Below are positions 55,201-61,200 of a stretch of DNA of 64,000 nt, one piece after another. Origin of the DNA: Bacteroidota bacterium (GTDB lineage: Bacteria > Bacteroidota > Bacteroidia > UBA4408). The position numbers were made by a program, and so were the translations under genes. The notes beneath the pieces were generated by a model. The model was not told where the DNA came from, ran no database searches, and worked only from the letters and a program-made list of their open reading frames with translations. Every line of letters starts with the position of its first letter. Position 1 is the stretch's first letter. Location: positions 1,166,001-1,230,000 of the forward strand of contig JADKHO010000001.1 in assembly GCA_016721765.1 (NCBI GenBank), given 5' to 3'.

Positions 55201-58200
55201 CAGCTCAACGGATGATGTAACCATCACCTTCAACAATAATCCAACAACAGCAAACGCAGGTGCAGATCAAACGAACCTTTGTGGCGTAACAAGTACCACA
55301 CTTGCAGCAAATACCCCAACAGTAGGAACAGGAACTTGGTCAATCATATCTGGAGCAGGTGGAAGCTTTTCACTTAACACAGATCCAGCTACCACTTTCA
55401 CAGGAACACTTGGAACTACTTATGTATTAAGATGGACGATTGCCAATGCACCTTGTACAAGTAGTACGGATGATGTAACGATTACTTTCAATAATAATCC
55501 AACCACATCAAATGCAGGGGCAGATCAAGTAAATCTTTGTGGTGTAACATCAACAACACTTGCTGCAAACGCACCAACAAATGGCACAGGAACATGGACC
55601 ATAATAAGTGGAGTTGGCGGTTCATTTAGTTTAAACACCAATCCTGCAGCGACCTTCACCGGAATACTCGGAACAACTTATGTATTGAGATGGACAATTG
55701 CCAATGCACCTTGTACCAGTAGTACAGATGATGTAACCATTACTTTTAATAATAATCCAACAACCGCCAATGCAGGAGCTGATCAAACCAATCTTTGTGG
55801 TGTAACCAGTACAATACTTGCTGCAAACGCTCCAACCAATGGAATAGGAACTTGGACAATCATAAGCGGAGTGGGAGGAAGCTTTGCACTTAATACAGAT
55901 CCGACAACAACTTTCACCGGAACTTTAGGGACAACATATGTATTAAGATGGACAATCGCCAATGCACCATGTACCAGCTCAACGGATGATGTAACCATCA
56001 CCTTCAACAATAATCCAACAACAGCTAATGCCGGAGCAGACCAAGTAAATCTTTGTGGAGTAGCTTCAACAACACTTGCAGCCAACACACCAACCGTAGG
56101 AGCAGGAACTTGGTCAATCGTATCTGGAGTGGGAGGAAGTTTTGCACTTAACACAGATCCAGCTACCACCTTCACCGGAACGCTCGGAACTACTTATGTT
56201 TTGAGATGGACAATTGCCAATGCACCTTGTACCAGCAGTACCGATGATGTAACAATTACATTTAATAATAATCCAACCACAGCAAATGCAGGAGCAGATC
56301 AAACGAACCTTTGTGGTGTAACAAGTACCGCACTTGCAGCAAATACCCCAACAGTAGGAACAGGAACTTGGTCAATCATATCTGGAGCAGGTGGAAGCTT
56401 TGCACTTAACACAGATCCAGCTACCACTTTCACAGGAACACTCGGAACCACTTATGTATTAAGATGGACGATCGCCAATGCACCTTGCACAAGTAGTGCG
56501 GATGATGTAACAATTACATTTAATAATAATCCAACCACATCAAATGCAGGAGCGGATCAAACGAATCTTTGCGGTGTAACCTCAACTACCTTAACAGCAA
56601 ATGCACCGGCAATAGGAACAGGAACATGGTCAATCATATCTGGAGCAGGTGGAAGCTTTGCACTTAACACAGATCCAGCTACCACCTTCACAGGAACACT
56701 CGGAACCACTTATGTATTAAGATGGACGATCGCCAATGCACCTTGCACAAGTAGTGCGGATGATGTAACAATTACATTTAATAATAATCCAACCACATCA
56801 AATGCAGGAGCGGATCAAACGAATCTTTGCGGTGTAACCTCAACTACCTTAACAGCAAATGCACCGGCAATAGGAACAGGAACATGGTCAATCATATCTG
56901 GAGCAGGTGGAAGCTTTGCACTTAACACAGATCCAGCTACCACCTTCACAGGAACACTCGGAACCACTTATGTATTAAGATGGACGATTGCTAATGCACC
57001 TTGTACCAGCTCAACGGATGATGTAACGATTACGTTTAATAATAATCCAACAACATCCAATGCAGGGGCAGATCAAACGAACATTTGTGGTGTAACATCA
57101 ACAACACTTGCTGCAAACGCACCTACAAATGGCACAGGAACATGGACTATTATAAGCGGAGTTGGTGGTTCATTTAGTTTAAATACCAATCCTGCAGCAA
57201 CCTTCACCGGAACACTCGGAACAACTTATGTATTAAGATGGACAATCGCCAATGCACCATGTACCAGCTCAACGGATGATGTAACCATCACCTTCAACAA
57301 TAATCCAACAACAGCTAATGCCGGAGCAGATCAAGTAAATCTTTGTGGAGTAGCTTCAACAACACTTGCAGCCAACACACCAACCGTAGGAGCAGGAACA
57401 TGGACAATCATTAGTGGAGTAGGCGGTTCATTTAGTTTAAACACCAATCCTGCAGCGACCTTCACCGGAACACTCGGAACAACTTATGTATTAAGATGGA
57501 CGATTGCTAATGCACCTTGTACCAGCTCAACGGATGATGTAACAATTACCTTTAATAATAATCCAACAACCGCCAATGCAGGAGCTGATCAAACCAATCT
57601 TTGTGGTGTAACAAGTACAACACTTGCAGCAAACGCACCAACCAATGGAATAGGAACTTGGACCATAATAAGCGGAGTGGGAGGATCATTTAGTTTAAAT
57701 ACCAATCCTGCAGCGACCTTCACCGGAACATTAGGAACAACTTATGTATTAAGATGGACGATTGCCAATGCACCTTGTACAAGTAGTACAGATGATGTAA
57801 ACATTACGTTTAATAATAATCCAACCACTTCAAATGCAGGAGCAGATCAAGTAAATCTTTGTGGAGTAACTTCAACAACACTTGCAGCCAACACTCCAAC
57901 AGTAGGAACTGGAACTTGGACAATCATAAGTGGAGTGGGAGGAAGTTTTGTACTTAACACAGATCCAGCTACCACCTTCACCGGAACGCTCGGAACAACT
58001 TATGTATTGAGATGGACAATCGCCAATGCACCTTGTACCAGTAGTACAGATGATGTAACCATTACTTTTAATAATAATCCAACAACCGCCAATGCAGGAG
58101 CTGATCAAACCAATCTTTGTGGTGTAACCAGTACAATACTTGCTGCAAACGCTCCAACCAATGGAATAGGAACTTGGACAATCATAAGCGGAGTGGGAGG

Positions 58201-61200
58201 AAGCTTTGCACTTAATACAGATCCGACAACAACTTTCACCGGAACTTTAGGGACAACATATGTATTAAGATGGACAATCGCCAATGCACCATGTACCAGC
58301 TCAACGGATGATGTAACCATCACCTTCAACAATAATCCAACAACAGCTAATGCCGGAGCAGATCAAGTAAATCTTTGTGGAGTAGCTTCAACAACACTTG
58401 CAGCCAACACACCAACCGTAGGAGCAGGAACTTGGTCAATCGTATCTGGAGTGGGAGGAAGTTTTGCACTTAACACAGATCCAGCTACCACCTTCACCGG
58501 AACACTCGGAACCACTTATGTATTGAGATGGACGATTGCTAATGCACCTTGTACAAGTAGTACAGATGATGTAACCATTACTTTTAATAATAATCCAACC
58601 ACTTCAAATGCAGGAGCAGATCAAGTAAATCTTTGTGGCGTAACATCAACAACACTTGCAGCCAACACACCAACCGTAGGAGCAGGAACATGGACAATCA
58701 TTAGTGGAGTAGGCGGTTCATTTAGTTTAAACACCAATCCTGCAGCGACCTTCACCGGAACACTCGGAACAACTTATGTATTAAGATGGACGATTGCTAA
58801 TGCACCTTGTACCAGCTCAACGGATGATGTAACAATTACCTTTAATAATAATCCAACTACCGCCAATGCAGGAGCGGATCAAGTAAATCTTTGTGGCGTA
58901 ACCAGTACAACACTTGCCGCAAACGCTCCAACAAATGGCACAGGAACATGGACAATCATCAGTGGAGTTGGCGGTTCATTTAGTTTAAATACCAATCCGG
59001 CAGCGACCTTCACAGGAACACTCGGAACCACTTATGTATTGAGATGGACGATTGCCAATGCACCTTGTACAAGTAGTACAGATGATGTAAACATTACTTT
59101 TAATAATAATCCAACCACTTCAAATGCAGGAGCAGATCAAGTAAATCTTTGTGGAGTAACTTCAACAACACTTGCAGCCAACACTCCAACAGTAGGAACT
59201 GGAACTTGGACAATCATAAGTGGAGTGGGAGGAAGTTTTGTACTTAACACAGATCCAGCTACCACCTTCACCGGAACACTTGGAACAACTTATGTATTAA
59301 GATGGACAATAGCCAATGCACCTTGTACCAGCTCAACGGATGATGTAACAATTACTTTTAATAATAATCCAACAACAGCCAATGCCGGCGCAGACCAAAC
59401 CAATCTTTGTGGAGTAACCTCAACCGCACTTACAGCCAACACACCAACCGTAGGAGCAGGAACTTGGTCAATCGTATCTGGAGCGGGAGGAAGCTTTGCA
59501 CTTAATACAGATCCGACAACAACTTTCACCGGAACTTTAGGAACAACATATGTATTGAGATGGACGATTGCTAATGCACCTTGTACCAGCTCAACGGATG
59601 ATGTAACAATTACTTTTAATAATAATCCAACCACATCAAATGCAGGAGCGGATCAAGTAAATCTTTGTGGAGTTACAAGTACAACACTTGCAGCAAATAC
59701 CCCAACTGTAGGAACAGGAACTTGGTCAATCATATCTGGAGCAGGTGGAAGCTTTGCACTTAACACAGATCCGACAACAACTTTCACCGGAACTTTAGGG
59801 ACAACATATGTATTAAGATGGACAATCGCCAATGCACCTTGTACCAGCAGCACTGATGATGTAACCATCACCTTTAATAATAATCCAACAACCGCCAATG
59901 CAGGAGCTGATCAAACCAATCTTTGTGGAGTAACATCAACCGCACTTGCAGCCAACACACCAACCGTAGGAACAGGAACCTGGACTATTATAAGTGGCGT
60001 TGGAGGTTCATTTAGTTTAAACACCAATCCGGCAGCGACTTTCACAGGAACGCTCGGAACTACTTATGTATTGAGATGGACAATCGCCAATGCACCTTGT
60101 ACAAGTAGTACCGATGATGTAACAATTACATTTAATAATAATCCAACCACGTCAAATGCAGGAGCGGATCAAACGAATCTTTGCGGTGTAACCTCAACTA
60201 CCTTAACAGCAAATACCCCAACAATAGGAACAGGAACATGGTCAATCATATCTGGTGTTGGAGGTTCATTTAGTTTAAACACCAATCCTGCAGCAACCTT
60301 CACCGGAACACTCGGAACAACATATGTATTGAGATGGACAATCGCCAATGCACCTTGTACCAGTAGTACAGATGATGTAACAATTACTTTTAATAATAAC
60401 CCAACAACTTCAAATGCAGGAGCTGATCAAACGAATCTTTGTGGAGTAACCTCAACCGCACTTGCAGCAAACGCACCAACAAATGGCACAGGAACATGGA
60501 CAATCATAAGTGGAGTGGGAGGAAGTTTTGCGCTTAACACAGATCCAGCTACCACCTTCACAGGAACACTCGGAACTACTTATGTATTAAGATGGACGAT
60601 TGCGAATGCACCTTGTACAAGCAGTACGGATGATGTAACGATTACCTTCAATAATAATCCAACAACAGCCAATGCAGGAGCTGATCAAACCAATCTTTGT
60701 GGAGTAACCAGTACAACACTTGCAGCTAACACACCAACCTTAGGCACAGGAACATGGACCATAATAAGTGGCGTTGGAGGTTCATTTAGTTTAAACACCA
60801 ATCCGGCAGCTACCTTCACAGGAACACTTGGAACAACTTATGTATTAAGATGGACGATTGCTAATGCACCTTGTACCAGCTCAACGGATGATGTAACAAT
60901 TACGTTTAATAATAATCCAACCACATCAAATGCTGGAGCAGATCAAACGAACCTTTGTGGTGTAACAAGTACCACACTTGCAGCAAATACCCCTACGGTA
61001 GGAACCGGAACTTGGTCAATCATATCAGGAGCGGGAGGAAGCTTTGCACTTAATACAGATCCTGCAACAACCTTCACTGGCACACTCGGAACTACTTATG
61101 TATTGAGATGGACAATTGCCAATGCACCTTGTACTAGCAGCACAGATGATGTAACAATTACATTTAATAATAATCCAACCACATCAAATGCAGGAAGTGA

